From positions 1 to 14,198 of the forward strand of contig CANBEE010000041.1 in assembly GCA_947367415.1 (NCBI GenBank): 14,198 nucleotides of DNA, given 5' to 3'. This stretch comes from an uncultured Bacteroidales bacterium (GTDB taxonomy: Bacteria; Bacteroidota; Bacteroidia; Bacteroidales; Bacteroidaceae). Shown here piece after piece: positions 6,042 to 14,198 of this stretch; position 1 is the stretch's first letter, and the number at the start of each line of letters is the position of its first letter. The notes under the pieces were generated by a model that saw nothing but the letters and a program-made list of their open reading frames with translations, was not told the origin of the DNA and did not search any database. The position numbers and the translations under genes are program-made.

Positions 6042-6494
6042 ATGGCACGCTTTATCGGTAACATAGAGGCAAAGACTGACGAGAAGGGACGCGTATTCCT
6101 TCCGGCTACTTTCCGTCGTGTGTTGCAGAAGGCTGGCGACGAGAAGCTGATGCTCCGCAAGGATATCCATCAGCGTTGCCTGGTGCTGTATTCCGAGAGC
6201 ACGTGGAACGAGCAGCTTGATGCGTTGCGTGCACGGCTCAACCGTTGGAATCGTCAGGAACAGATGTGGTTTCGTCAGTTTGTAGCTGGCGTAGATGAAC
6301 TGACCATTGACGGTAACGGGCGTATTTTGATTCCGAAACGCTACCATGAAGCCATCGGCTTGAAGGCGGAGGTGCGTTTTATCGGTATGGACGATACCAT
6401 AGAACTATGGGCTAAAGAGGTGGCAGACAGCGCGTTTGCTGATGAGTCGACATTCGGTGCGGAACTTGAAGCGCTGATGAATGATAGAAACTGA
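6042..6494 (+). CDS. mraZ: Transcriptional regulator and division protein MraZ
   Basis: The 150-residue protein has the two SpoVT-AbrB-like halves of MraZ, each with the signature DxxGR: DEKGRVFLPA (13-22) and DGNGRILIPKR (90-100). MraZ forms a ring-shaped oligomer and represses the dcw operon by binding TGGGN repeats. Such repeats are present just upstream at 5974-6008, which supports autoregulation. The tail after residue 124 (KEVADSAFADESTF...) is acidic and less conserved. It is the first gene of the cluster and is followed by an unusually long 93-base gap before rsmH; that gap contains no recognisable gene, promoter or terminator. Confidence 0.95.
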   Translation: MARFIGNIEAKTDEKGRVFLPATFRRVLQKAGDEKLMLRKDIHQRCLVLYSESTWNEQLDALRARLNRWNRQEQMWFRQFVAGVDELTIDGNGRILIPKRYHEAIGLKAEVRFIGMDDTIELWAKEVADSAFADESTFGAELEALMNDRN

Positions 6495-6587
6495 GTCGGA
6501 GAAGCCTCTATAATGGAGTAGACGGTATCGTCCACGGAAATGCTGAACAACTCCAACGGCTGAAGGAACCCGTAAAATTAGATTAAG

Positions 6588-7490
6588 ATGAATATTCCCT
6601 ATCACATTCCCGTTATGTTGCATGAGACGGTAGATGGCATGAATATCGTCCCCGGAGGTATATATGCCGATATGACCTTTGGTGGCGGTGGACATTCACG
6701 CGAGATACTGCGCAGAATGGATGATGCAGCACGTCTGTATAGCTTCGATCAAGATGCCGATGCGGAACGCAACATTGTGGATGATGCACGCTTCACCTTC
6801 GTGCGAAGCAACTTCCGCTACCTGTGGAACTGGATGCGCTATCACGGAGTGGAGCAGCTCGATGGCGTGCTGGCCGACCTCGGTGTATCTAGTCATCAGT
6901 TCGATGAGGGTGAGCTGGGCTTCTCGTTCCGCTTCGATGCCAAGCTGGATATGCGCATGAACCGTCGCGAGGGACGTACGGCCGCCGATATTGTCAACAC
7001 CTACGACGAGGAGCGTCTGGCCGAGATATTCTACCTCTATGGCGAGTTGCTCAATAGCCGTAAGCTGGCGTCGGTAATCGTGAAGGCTCGTGCGCTGGCA
7101 CCTATTGAGACTACGGGACAGCTCTACGAAACGGTGAAGCGCCTCTTCGGGCGCGACCGCGAGAAGAAGGAGATGGCCAAGCTGTTCCAAGCCCTGCGCA
7201 TCGAGGTCAATGAGGAGATGGAGGCCTTGAAGGAGATGTTGCAGTCGGCCACCGAACTGCTTCGCCCCGGAGGGCGTCTGGTGGTGCTCACCTATCACTC
7301 GCTCGAAGACCGTCTGGTGAAGAACCTGATGAAGACAGGAAACGTGGAGGGAAAAGTGGAGCAGGACATCTATGGCACGAAGCCGTCGCCCTACCGCCTG
7401 GTGGGTAAGGTGGCTGTAGCAAGCCAGGAGGAGCAGGAGGCTAATCCGCGTTCAAGAAGTGCAAAGTTGAGAATAGGAGAAAAAAGATAA
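6588..7490 (+). CDS. rsmH: 16S rRNA (cytosine-1402-N4)-methyltransferase RsmH
   Basis: RsmH (formerly MraW) methylates N4 of C1402 in the 16S rRNA decoding centre using S-adenosylmethionine. The 300-residue protein is of normal length. Motifs seen are HIPVMLHE (6-13), the cofactor loop TFGGGGHSREIL (30-41), LADLGVSSHQFD (96-107), GFSFRFDAKLDMRMN (111-125), PGGRLVVLTYHSLEDRLVKN (227-246) and the C-terminal NPRSRSAKLR (286-295). The ATG at 6588 places HIPV at the expected distance from the N-terminus. The gene is second in the dcw cluster, four bases before ftsL. Confidence 0.97.
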   Translation: MNIPYHIPVMLHETVDGMNIVPGGIYADMTFGGGGHSREILRRMDDAARLYSFDQDADAERNIVDDARFTFVRSNFRYLWNWMRYHGVEQLDGVLADLGVSSHQFDEGELGFSFRFDAKLDMRMNRREGRTAADIVNTYDEERLAEIFYLYGELLNSRKLASVIVKARALAPIETTGQLYETVKRLFGRDREKKEMAKLFQALRIEVNEEMEALKEMLQSATELLRPGGRLVVLTYHSLEDRLVKNLMKTGNVEGKVEQDIYGTKPSPYRLVGKVAVASQEEQEANPRSRSAKLRIGEKR

Positions 7491-7494
7491 CAAG

Positions 7495-7830
7495 ATGACT
7501 GCCGAGCAGAAGAAGAAAAAAAAGAAGTCGCTGAAGTCGTGGATTGATGGCGATATGCTGACGAGCCCCTTCCTGTCGCGCCAGATAGGGCTCATAGCTC
7601 TTGTGGCTGCACTGGTAATCGTGTATGTGAGCAACCGCTATGCCTTCCAACATGAACAGGTGGAGATACAGGAGCTGCGCTCAAAACTCAACGATGTGAA
7701 GTACGAAGCACTGGCACGCTCGAGCGAACTGATGGAGAAGAGCCGCGAGTCGAACATACAGAAGTATATCGTGGAGCAGGGGAGTGAGTTGAAGGCTTCG
7801 ACCAAACCGCCTGTGGTGATAAAGAGATAA
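7495..7830 (+). CDS. ftsL: FtsL-like cell division protein
   Basis: The 111-residue protein is a small bitopic membrane protein of the FtsL type found between rsmH and ftsI in Bacteroidota. It has a Lys-rich cytoplasmic N-terminus (KKKKKKSLK, 6-14), one membrane segment (about 30-46, IGLIALVAALVIVYVS) and a periplasmic coiled-coil stretch (about 50-90, EQVEIQELRSKLNDVKYEAL). FtsL bridges the FtsQ/DivIC-type complex and FtsW-FtsI in the divisome. The sequence itself is weakly conserved, so the call rests on topology and gene position. The poly-Lys codons contain a run of eight A at 7516-7523. Confidence 0.85.
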   Translation: MTAEQKKKKKKSLKSWIDGDMLTSPFLSRQIGLIALVAALVIVYVSNRYAFQHEQVEIQELRSKLNDVKYEALARSSELMEKSRESNIQKYIVEQGSELKASTKPPVVIKR

Positions 7831-7834
7831 AAGG

Positions 7835-7851
7835 ATTTACAAATTGTAAAT
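7835..7851. repeat. 8-bp perfect inverted repeat between ftsL and ftsI
   Basis: ATTTACAA (7835-7842) and TTGTAAAT (7844-7851) are exact reverse complements around a single A. The palindrome fills half of the 35-base gap. A one-base loop makes an RNA hairpin unlikely as drawn, so a protein site or simple chance are alternatives. The stretch is AT-rich, which raises the chance level. Confidence 0.4.
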
Positions 7852-7865
7852 GAGCAAGAATAGAG

Positions 7866-10052
7866 ATGCAGAACCCTAAAGATAAGAAAATCGTTTCACG
7901 CTACTTCACCATCATCATATTGATGGCGGTGGTGGGCATTATTATATTGCTCAAAGCTATGTCGGTGATGATTTTCGAGCGTAACTACTGGAAGGAGGTG
8001 ACTGAGCGTAGTGTGGTTGACAGTGTGGCCATAGCCCCCAAGCGCGGTAACATACTCAGCGACGATGGACAGCTGATGGCCAGTAGTGTGCCGCAGTATA
8101 CGCTCTTCATGGACTTTAGGGTGTCGGACAGCGATGAGAGTCGCCGCATCAAGGCGCAGCATCGTCGCGACTCCCTTCTCGATGTGCATGAGACAGAAAT
8201 CTGTGAGGGATTGCACCGTATACTCCCCGACAAGAGCGTGGAGGAATTCCGTCAGACCTTCCGCAAAGGACGTGCGCAGAAGAGCCGTTACTGGAAGCTT
8301 TATCCTCGCCGTGTGTCGTATGCCCAATACAAGGAGATAAAGAAACTGCCGGTGCTGTGCGAGAGCTCCAACAGCGGAGGCTTCTTCACCGAGAGCAATA
8401 TTGAGCGCAAGAAGATTTTCGGTTCGCTGGCTCGCCGTACCCTGGGTGATGTATACGCCAAGGTGGATTCGGCCAAGAACGGTATCGAGCTGGCTTACGA
8501 TGACTATCTACGTGGTGAACCCGGATGGGGACACAAGAAAAGAGCCGGTAAGCAGGATGTCACCATTGTGGACAAGCCTGCTGTCGATGGCTACGATGTA
8601 AAGACTACCCTTAACGTGGAGATTCAGGATATTGCCGAAAAGGCATTGCTCGATGTGCTGCATAAGCAGAACGAGCAGTATAAGGGCGATGCGCGAACAG
8701 GCGTGGTGATTGTGATGGAGGTGGCTACGGGCGATATCAAGGCGATGGTCAATATGAACCGCTTGGAGAGTGGTGCCTACTATGAGACCAAGAACAATGC
8801 CCTTACCGATATCTTGGAGCCAGGTTCAACCTTCAAGACAGCTTCGCTGCTGGTGGCACTTGATGACAAGAAAATCAGCATCAATGACTCGGTAGATGCC
8901 AATCGCGGATTGTATAAGTTTGGTTCGGCTACGATGCGCGACCACAACTGGAACAAGGCAAGTGCCTATGGTGTGCTCAGTGTGCCGCAGGTACTGATGT
9001 ACTCCTCCAACGTAGGTACGGCCCGCCTTATCGATGAGAATTATAGCAAGGAGCCTGAGAAGTTTGTTGAGGGGTTGCATCGCATGGGTTTGGCTACCCA
9101 CTTCCCGTTGCTTCCAGGTACAGGAAAACCTGTCATTCGCAAGCCCAATGCGAAGAGGACCAACTGGTCGCGCACTGCGTTGCCTTGGATGTCTATCGGT
9201 TACGAGACACAGATTGCTCCTATCAATATCGTCTCCTTCTACAACGCCATTGCCAATAACGGTAAGTTCATGAAGCCACGCCTCGTGACTGCCATCCTTG
9301 AAGATGGTAGGGCAGTGGAGGAGTTTGAACCCGAGGTGGTCATCGACAAGATTGCCTCGCAGCAAGCCCTTGATGACATCACCAAGATGCTTACTATGGT
9401 GGTCAACGAGCCTACTGGACTTGGCCGTCAGGCTAAATCAGAAAACTTCCTCGTGGCGGGTAAGACCGGTACGGCACAGATTGCTTCCGGTGGTCAGCTC
9501 AAGGGTGGAGGCCATCAGCTCAGTTTCTGCGGATTCTTCCCTGCCGATGCTCCCAAGTACACCTGTATCGTGTCTATCCAGACGCGTGGCGGCTTGATTT
9601 CGGGTGGTGGCGTAGCCGGTGTGGTATTTGGCGAGATAGCCAAGCGGGTGATGGCACGCGACGACAAGCGTGAGATAGGCGAATTGGTGGACTCAACGGC
9701 CATCTTCATCCCCAAGGTATCCAAGGGCAATATTGCTGATGCCCGCTACGTGCTTGACGAACTCGACATCCGCCACGAGTGGGATGCCGATGTGCCCTAC
9801 CGGGAAGGTAAGCCCGTATGGGGCAATGCCGAGAGCCGCACCTCCGACGTGTTGCTCAGCGACATACCGTTTAATCCTTCAGAAGGCAAGGTCCCCAATG
9901 TAAAGGGACTCGGAGCCAAAGACGCCCTGTATCTGCTCGAGGCATGTGGACTCAAGGTGAATATCTCGGGCAAGGGCAAGGTGTATTCGCAGAGCATACC
10001 TCATGGCAATGCGGTCCGGAAAGGACAGACAATATATTTGAAGTTGAAGTAA
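7866..10052 (+). CDS. ftsI: Septal peptidoglycan transpeptidase FtsI (PBP3-type) with PASTA domain
   Basis: The 728-residue class B penicillin-binding protein crosslinks septal peptidoglycan in the periplasm as partner of FtsW. It has a membrane anchor (about 12-35), a PBP dimerisation domain starting at VAIAPKRGNILSDDG (54-68), and the transpeptidase domain with all three active-site motifs: STFK (catalytic Ser321), SSN (380-382) and KTGT (533-536). A single PASTA domain ends the protein (about 675-728, VPNVKGLGAKDALYLLEACG), as in SpoVD-like relatives. The stretch 600-670 links the two. It is longer than the Escherichia coli enzyme because of the PASTA and linker. It follows ftsL and precedes murE by 13 bases, in the usual dcw order. 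No active-site residue is missing. Confidence 0.96.
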   Translation: MQNPKDKKIVSRYFTIIILMAVVGIIILLKAMSVMIFERNYWKEVTERSVVDSVAIAPKRGNILSDDGQLMASSVPQYTLFMDFRVSDSDESRRIKAQHRRDSLLDVHETEICEGLHRILPDKSVEEFRQTFRKGRAQKSRYWKLYPRRVSYAQYKEIKKLPVLCESSNSGGFFTESNIERKKIFGSLARRTLGDVYAKVDSAKNGIELAYDDYLRGEPGWGHKKRAGKQDVTIVDKPAVDGYDVKTTLNVEIQDIAEKALLDVLHKQNEQYKGDARTGVVIVMEVATGDIKAMVNMNRLESGAYYETKNNALTDILEPGSTFKTASLLVALDDKKISINDSVDANRGLYKFGSATMRDHNWNKASAYGVLSVPQVLMYSSNVGTARLIDENYSKEPEKFVEGLHRMGLATHFPLLPGTGKPVIRKPNAKRTNWSRTALPWMSIGYETQIAPINIVSFYNAIANNGKFMKPRLVTAILEDGRAVEEFEPEVVIDKIASQQALDDITKMLTMVVNEPTGLGRQAKSENFLVAGKTGTAQIASGGQLKGGGHQLSFCGFFPADAPKYTCIVSIQTRGGLISGGGVAGVVFGEIAKRVMARDDKREIGELVDSTAIFIPKVSKGNIADARYVLDELDIRHEWDADVPYREGKPVWGNAESRTSDVLLSDIPFNPSEGKVPNVKGLGAKDALYLLEACGLKVNISGKGKVYSQSIPHGNAVRKGQTIYLKLK

Positions 10053-10065
10053 AAAGGAAAACAAT

Positions 10066-11517
10066 ATGTTACTCTCAGACATCATCAAAGGATTACGTGT
10101 AGAAGAGGTCATTGGCAATGTGCAGTGCGACATTGCCGATGTGCATATCGACTCGCGCCGTATCGCAGCCGGCCATCTTTTTGTGGCTATGCGTGGCACA
10201 CAGGTCGACGGACATAAATATATACAAGGTGCCATTGACAAGGGTGCTGTAGCCATCGTGTGTGAGCAGTTGCCCGAGTCGTTGACCGAAGGCATCACCT
10301 ACATCCGTGTGGCCGACAGCGAAGAGGCGGTAGGTCCTATCGCTACGGCCTTTCATGATCATCCTACGGAGAAGGTGCGGCTGATAGGTGTCACCGGCAC
10401 CAATGGCAAGACCACCATTGCGACACTCCTATATAATATGTTTCGCGCGATGGGCTATAAGGTCGGACTCATCTCTACCGTATGCAACTATATTGACGAT
10501 GAGGCCATCCCCACCGAGCATACCACGCCCGATGCCATCACCCTCAACGCCCTGTTGGGACGTATGGCTGATGAGGGCTGCAAGTATGTGTTCATGGAGG
10601 TGAGCTCACACTCTGTGGCGCAGCGTCGCATCGGTGGACTTAAGTTTGCAGGAGGTATCTTCACCAACCTCACGCGCGACCATATGGACTATCACAAGAC
10701 CGTGGACAATTACCTGCGTGCCAAGAAGGCCTTCTTCGATGCCCTGCCCAAGGATGCTTTTGTGGTGACCAATCTCGACGACAAGAATGGACTGGTGATG
10801 ACGCAGAACACGCGTGCCAAGGTGTATACCTACTCGCTCCGTAGCTTGGCCGACTTCAAGGGCCGTATCCTTGAGCACTACTTCGACGGCATGATGCTCG
10901 ATATCAACGGCGTGGAGGTGTTCGTGCAGTTCATCGGTAAGTTCAACGCCAGCAACCTCCTTGCCGTATATGGCACAGCCTGCCTCTTGGGTAAGCGCCC
11001 CGAGGAGGTGCTCACCGTGCTCAGCACGTTGCGCCCTGTGAGCGGTCGCTTCGACGCTGTACACTCACCGCAGGGCTTCACCGCCATTGTCGATTATGCC
11101 CACACTCCCGATGCCATAGCCAATGTGCTGAGTGCCATTCACGAGGTGCAGGGTGGCAAGGGCAAGGTCATCACCGTAGTAGGTGCCGGTGGCAACCGTG
11201 ACAAGGGCAAGCGCCCCATCATGGCTCAGGAGGCTGTGAAGGGTAGCGACAAGGTCATCATCACCAGCGACAACCCCCGTTTCGAGGAGCCGCAAGACAT
11301 CATCAATGACATGCTTGCCGGACTCACTCCTGCGCAGAAGTCCTGCGTTATCTCCATCGTTGACCGTCGTGAGGCCATCCGCACGGCCTGCATGCTTGCC
11401 GAGAAGGGCGATGTCATCCTCGTTGCCGGCAAGGGCCATGAGAACTATCAAGACATAAAGGGCGTGAAGCATCACTTCGACGACAAGGAGATATTGAATG
11501 AAGTATTTGGAAACTAA
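10066..11517 (+). CDS. murE: UDP-MurNAc-L-Ala-D-Glu:meso-diaminopimelate ligase MurE
   Basis: MurE adds the third residue to the UDP-MurNAc peptide in the cytoplasm, using ATP. The 483-residue protein has the three Mur ligase domains: an N-terminal UDP-binding part with DSRRIAAGHLFVAMRG (29-44), the central ATPase with GVTGTNGKTT (108-117), the substrate segment MEVSSHSVAQRRI (177-189) and a Lys expected to be carbamylated in YLRAKKAFF (K220), and a C-terminal domain with VDYAHTPDA and GAGGNRDKGKRP. The DNPR motif (402-405) marks enzymes that use meso-diaminopimelate rather than L-lysine. The ATG at 10066 gives the normal length. Confidence 0.97.
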   Translation: MLLSDIIKGLRVEEVIGNVQCDIADVHIDSRRIAAGHLFVAMRGTQVDGHKYIQGAIDKGAVAIVCEQLPESLTEGITYIRVADSEEAVGPIATAFHDHPTEKVRLIGVTGTNGKTTIATLLYNMFRAMGYKVGLISTVCNYIDDEAIPTEHTTPDAITLNALLGRMADEGCKYVFMEVSSHSVAQRRIGGLKFAGGIFTNLTRDHMDYHKTVDNYLRAKKAFFDALPKDAFVVTNLDDKNGLVMTQNTRAKVYTYSLRSLADFKGRILEHYFDGMMLDINGVEVFVQFIGKFNASNLLAVYGTACLLGKRPEEVLTVLSTLRPVSGRFDAVHSPQGFTAIVDYAHTPDAIANVLSAIHEVQGGKGKVITVVGAGGNRDKGKRPIMAQEAVKGSDKVIITSDNPRFEEPQDIINDMLAGLTPAQKSCVISIVDRREAIRTACMLAEKGDVILVAGKGHENYQDIKGVKHHFDDKEILNEVFGN

Positions 11518-11528
11518 GAATCTCAGCT

Positions 11529-12809
11529 ATGTTATACTACCTCTTTGACTACTTGAACGAGCTGAACGTGCCTGGTGCGGGTATGTTTACCTATATCTCG
11601 TTCCGTTCACTGCTGGCCATCATCATTGCGTTGCTGGTGTCTACTATCTACGGTAAGCACTTTATCAATATGCTCAAGCGCCAGCAGATTACCGAGACGC
11701 AGCGCGATGCGAGCATCGACCCCTTCGGTGTGCAGAAGATAGGCACTCCCACGATGGGTGGTGTCATCATCCTGGCAGCGATACTCATCCCATGCTTGCT
11801 GCTCGGCCGTCTCGACAATGTATATATGATTCTCATGCTTGTCACCACGGTATGGCTGGGTGCCTTGGGCTTTGCCGATGACTATATCAAGGTATTCAAG
11901 CGCGATAAGGAGGGCCTGCACGGCAAGTTCAAGATTATCGGCCAGGTAGGTCTCGGCATTATCGTTGGTCTCACGCTCTACCTGAGCGACGATGCTGTCA
12001 TCCGCGAAAATATCGAGGTGCAGCGTGGAGCCAATGCGGCTACCGAGATTGTTCACAAGAGCGAGGCGACAAAGTCTACCAAGACCACCATCCCCTTCTT
12101 CAAGAACAACAACCTCGACTATGCCAATGCCTTCAACTGGTTGGGCGAGTATAAGCAGCTGGGAGGTTGGATTCTCTTTGTCTTTATGACCATCCTCGTG
12201 GTGACAGCAGTGTCCAACAGTGCCAACCTCAACGACGGCATGGACGGTATGGCAGCGGGCAACTCGGCCATCATCGGCGTGGTGCTTGGCATACTGGCCT
12301 ATGTGTCCAGTCACATCTCCATGGCTGGTTACCTGAATATCATGTATATCCCTGGTTCTGAGGAGTTGGTGGTATACCTGTGTGCCTTTGTTGGTGCGCT
12401 CATCGGTTTCCTTTGGTACAATGCTTTCCCCGCTCAGGTGTTCATGGGCGATACGGGTAGTCTCACCATCGGTGGCATCATTGCCGTGAGTGCCATCATC
12501 ATCCGCAAGGAGCTGCTCATCCCCATCCTTTGTGGTGTGTTTTTCGTGGAGAGCCTCTCGGTCATCATCCAACGTTTCTATTATAAGGCAGGCAAGAGGA
12601 AAGGGGTCAAGCAACGCTTCTTCAAGCGTACCCCCATCCATGACCATTTCCGCACCTCGGTGGCACAGGTGCAAAAGATGGATCCGGGCTGTAGCATCAA
12701 GGTGACTCATCCCGACACCCTTTTTCACGAAGCGAAAATCACCGTGCGCTTCTGGATCGTGACTATCATACTGGCTGCGGTGACCATTATTACATTGAAG
12801 ATAAGATAA
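11529..12809 (+). CDS. mraY: Phospho-MurNAc-pentapeptide transferase MraY
   Basis: MraY moves phospho-MurNAc-pentapeptide from UDP to undecaprenyl phosphate, making lipid I at the inner face of the cytoplasmic membrane. The 426-residue protein is polytopic, with about ten membrane segments. Catalytic motifs are FADDYIKVFKRDKEGL (115-130, Asp117 and Asp118), NLNDGMDGMAAG (233-244) and FMGDTGSL (305-312, Asp308). The usual HHH motif near the C-terminus reads TPIHDHFR (368-375). A hydrophilic insertion of about 45 residues (155-200, with KSEATKSTKTTIPFFKNN) makes it some 65 residues longer than the Escherichia coli enzyme, as is common in Bacteroidota. It starts 11 bases after murE; murF is not between them. 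Confidence 0.96.
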   Translation: MLYYLFDYLNELNVPGAGMFTYISFRSLLAIIIALLVSTIYGKHFINMLKRQQITETQRDASIDPFGVQKIGTPTMGGVIILAAILIPCLLLGRLDNVYMILMLVTTVWLGALGFADDYIKVFKRDKEGLHGKFKIIGQVGLGIIVGLTLYLSDDAVIRENIEVQRGANAATEIVHKSEATKSTKTTIPFFKNNNLDYANAFNWLGEYKQLGGWILFVFMTILVVTAVSNSANLNDGMDGMAAGNSAIIGVVLGILAYVSSHISMAGYLNIMYIPGSEELVVYLCAFVGALIGFLWYNAFPAQVFMGDTGSLTIGGIIAVSAIIIRKELLIPILCGVFFVESLSVIIQRFYYKAGKRKGVKQRFFKRTPIHDHFRTSVAQVQKMDPGCSIKVTHPDTLFHEAKITVRFWIVTIILAAVTIITLKIR

Positions 12810-12811
12810 CA

Positions 12812-14143
12812 ATGAAACGAATCGTAATATTAGGCGGTGGAGAGAGTGGCGTAGGTGCCGCTGTCCTGGCACAGAAGAAGGGTTTCGATGTATTCCTCTC
12901 CGATATGTCGAAGATCAAGGAGCATTACAAGCAGATGCTCGACGAGTATCATATCGCATGGGAGGACGGACAGCATACCGAGGCGCTCATCCTGAATGCC
13001 GATGAGGTGATCAAGAGCCCCGGCATACCGGGCGATGCACCCATGATGCTCAAGATACAGGAGCGGGGCATACCGGTCATCTCGGAGATTGAGTTTGCCG
13101 GACGCTACACCGATGCCAAGATGGTGTGTATCACGGGTAGTAACGGTAAGACGACCACCACATCGCTCATCTACCATATCTTCAAGAGCGCAGGCTACAA
13201 TGTGGGGCTTGCGGGCAACATCGGGCAGAGCCTGGCCTATCAGGTGGCAACCTGTGACTATGACTGGTATATCATCGAGCTGAGTAGCTTCCAGCTCGAC
13301 AATATGTATGAGTTCCGTGCCAACATCGCCATCCTGCTCAACATCACGCCCGACCACCTCGACCGCTACAACCACAATATGCAGGAGTATGTGGATGCCA
13401 AGTTCCGCATCGTGCAGAACCAGACCGATGATGATGCCTTCATCTTCTGGAACGACGACCCCATCATCCAGCGCGAGCTCTCCAAGCATGGCATACATGC
13501 CAGGCTGTACCCCTTTGCCGAGGACAAGCGCGAGGGCATCACTGCCTACACCGATGCCGACGAATTGTACTTCACTGCTCCCTACGCCTTCAATATGGAG
13601 CAGGAGGAGCTGGCCCTCACCGGCAAACACAACCTGTACAACTCGATGGCGGCGGGTCTCTCGGCGGGTCTCTCGGGTATCCGTAAGGAGGTGATACGCG
13701 AGGCACTGGCCACCTTCAAGGGTGTGGAGCATCGCTTGGAGTATGTGACGCGGGTGCGTGGGGTGGACTATATCAACGACTCCAAGGCGACCAACGTCAA
13801 CAGTTGCTGGTATGCCCTGCAGAGCATGACGCAGAAGACCATCCTTATCCTTGGCGGCAAGGACAAGGGCAACGACTATAGTGAGATTGCCGACCTCGTG
13901 CGTGAGAAGTGTGTGGGACTCATCTACATGGGCTTGCACAATGAGAAGCTGCACGAGTTCTTCGACCCCTTCGGACTCCCCGTGGCCGATGTGCAGAGCA
14001 TGAAGGATGCCGTCGATGCGGCTTATCGTATGGCTCAGAAGGGCGAAGCCGTGCTGCTCAGTCCCTGCTGTGCCAGCTTCGACCTCTTCAAGAGCTACGA
14101 AGACCGCGGTGAGCAGTTCAAGGAGTGGGTGAGAAAATTGTAG
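12812..14143 (+). CDS. murD: UDP-MurNAc-L-alanine:D-glutamate ligase MurD
   Basis: MurD adds D-glutamate to UDP-MurNAc-L-Ala in the cytoplasm. The 443-residue protein has the N-terminal Rossmann-like domain (ILGGGESGVGAAVLAQKKG, 6-24), SPGIPGDAP (69-77), the ATP loop CITGSNGKTTTTSLI (106-120), NIGQSL and IIELSSFQLD (154-163), a Lys in the position of the carbamylated residue (YVDAKF, K197), LTGKHNLYNSMAA (269-281), FKGVEHRLEYV, NDSKATN (322-328) and LSPCCASFDLFKSYEDRGEQF (416-436). All the family landmarks are present. It starts two bases after mraY. A 12-13-base direct repeat near 13650-13676 encodes the duplicated AGLS in AGLSAGLSG. Confidence 0.97.
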   Translation: MKRIVILGGGESGVGAAVLAQKKGFDVFLSDMSKIKEHYKQMLDEYHIAWEDGQHTEALILNADEVIKSPGIPGDAPMMLKIQERGIPVISEIEFAGRYTDAKMVCITGSNGKTTTTSLIYHIFKSAGYNVGLAGNIGQSLAYQVATCDYDWYIIELSSFQLDNMYEFRANIAILLNITPDHLDRYNHNMQEYVDAKFRIVQNQTDDDAFIFWNDDPIIQRELSKHGIHARLYPFAEDKREGITAYTDADELYFTAPYAFNMEQEELALTGKHNLYNSMAAGLSAGLSGIRKEVIREALATFKGVEHRLEYVTRVRGVDYINDSKATNVNSCWYALQSMTQKTILILGGKDKGNDYSEIADLVREKCVGLIYMGLHNEKLHEFFDPFGLPVADVQSMKDAVDAAYRMAQKGEAVLLSPCCASFDLFKSYEDRGEQFKEWVRKL

Positions 14144-14198
14144 TTATTTACTATTTATTGTTCAATTAGACAATTTTGATTATTTGGTCATAATGTTT
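14144..14198 (+). other. Start of intergenic stretch after murD
   Basis: The last 55 bases are very AT-rich and contain no recognised start of the next gene, terminator or promoter. In related genomes ftsW comes next, so this may be a longer than usual gap in the cluster; the window ends too soon to tell. Confidence 0.4.

Noticed and set aside
6509..6514. TATAAT between mraZ and rsmH as a -10 box
   Set aside because: This phylum uses TAnnTTTG; no such element or matching -33 is present in the gap.
7516..7524. Slippery A-AAA-AAG heptamer in ftsL as programmed frameshift
   Set aside because: A -1 shift would end after a few codons and no clear stimulatory structure follows; the run simply encodes a Lys-rich tail.
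7850..7879. Nine-codon frame MSKNRDAEP overlapping the ftsI start
   Set aside because: Too short, no family resemblance, and most likely chance in an AT-rich gap.
11607..12872. Long antisense open frame opposite mraY (also a similar one opposite murD, 12830-13954)
   Set aside because: Both lie fully across highly conserved genes, have His/Val-rich translations without recognisable motifs, and arise from the codon bias of the GC-rich sense strand.

Overview
The window looks like a Bacteroidota chromosome, most likely Prevotella-like (Prevotellaceae) or a near relative. The lineage call rests on three things: promoters of the Bacteroidota type (TTG near -33, TAnnTTTG near -7), starts without clear Shine-Dalgarno sequences, and protein families typical of the phylum (HU-like DNA-binding protein, DUF3987 ATPase, an Ig-like lipoprotein with a SPDGGPYDETPP mature N-terminus, FtsI with a C-terminal PASTA domain, a long MraY with a TPIHDHFR motif). 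The genus is an inference.

Left part (1-2580), accessory in character. A leftward HU-like gene, cut by the window edge, and a rightward DUF3987 P-loop ATPase gene are divergently arranged around a 327-base spacer. The spacer holds two back-to-back promoters and four palindromic 20-bp repeats at an exact 22-bp period. A 7-bp hairpin overlaps the inferred GTG start of the HU-like gene. A direct-repeat motif (GTACAGTTT, three copies) marks the 3' side of the DUF3987 gene. This is the least explained part of the window.

Middle (2593-5817). An outer-envelope lipoprotein with Ig-like and transthyretin-like domains overlaps by one base (TAATG) an exported DUF3108 protein, so the two form a bicistron. 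Ribosomal protein S15 (rpsO) follows, with its own promoter and a strong intrinsic terminator.

Right part (5930-14198), core genome. This is the first half of the division and cell wall (dcw) cluster: mraZ, rsmH, ftsL, ftsI, murE, mraY, murD, all rightward. Gaps are 2-35 bases except for 93 bases between mraZ and rsmH. The control region upstream of mraZ carries 10-bp-phased TGGGG repeats that fit the known MraZ operator and overlap the expected -33 position. It also carries a perfect DnaA box (TTATCCACA) with near-matches. MurE and MurD build the UDP-MurNAc peptide stem (MurE carries the DNPR motif for meso-diaminopimelate), MraY moves the precursor onto the lipid carrier, and FtsL and FtsI act in septal peptidoglycan synthesis. 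No murF lies between murE and mraY. The window ends 55 bases after murD; ftsW would be expected next.
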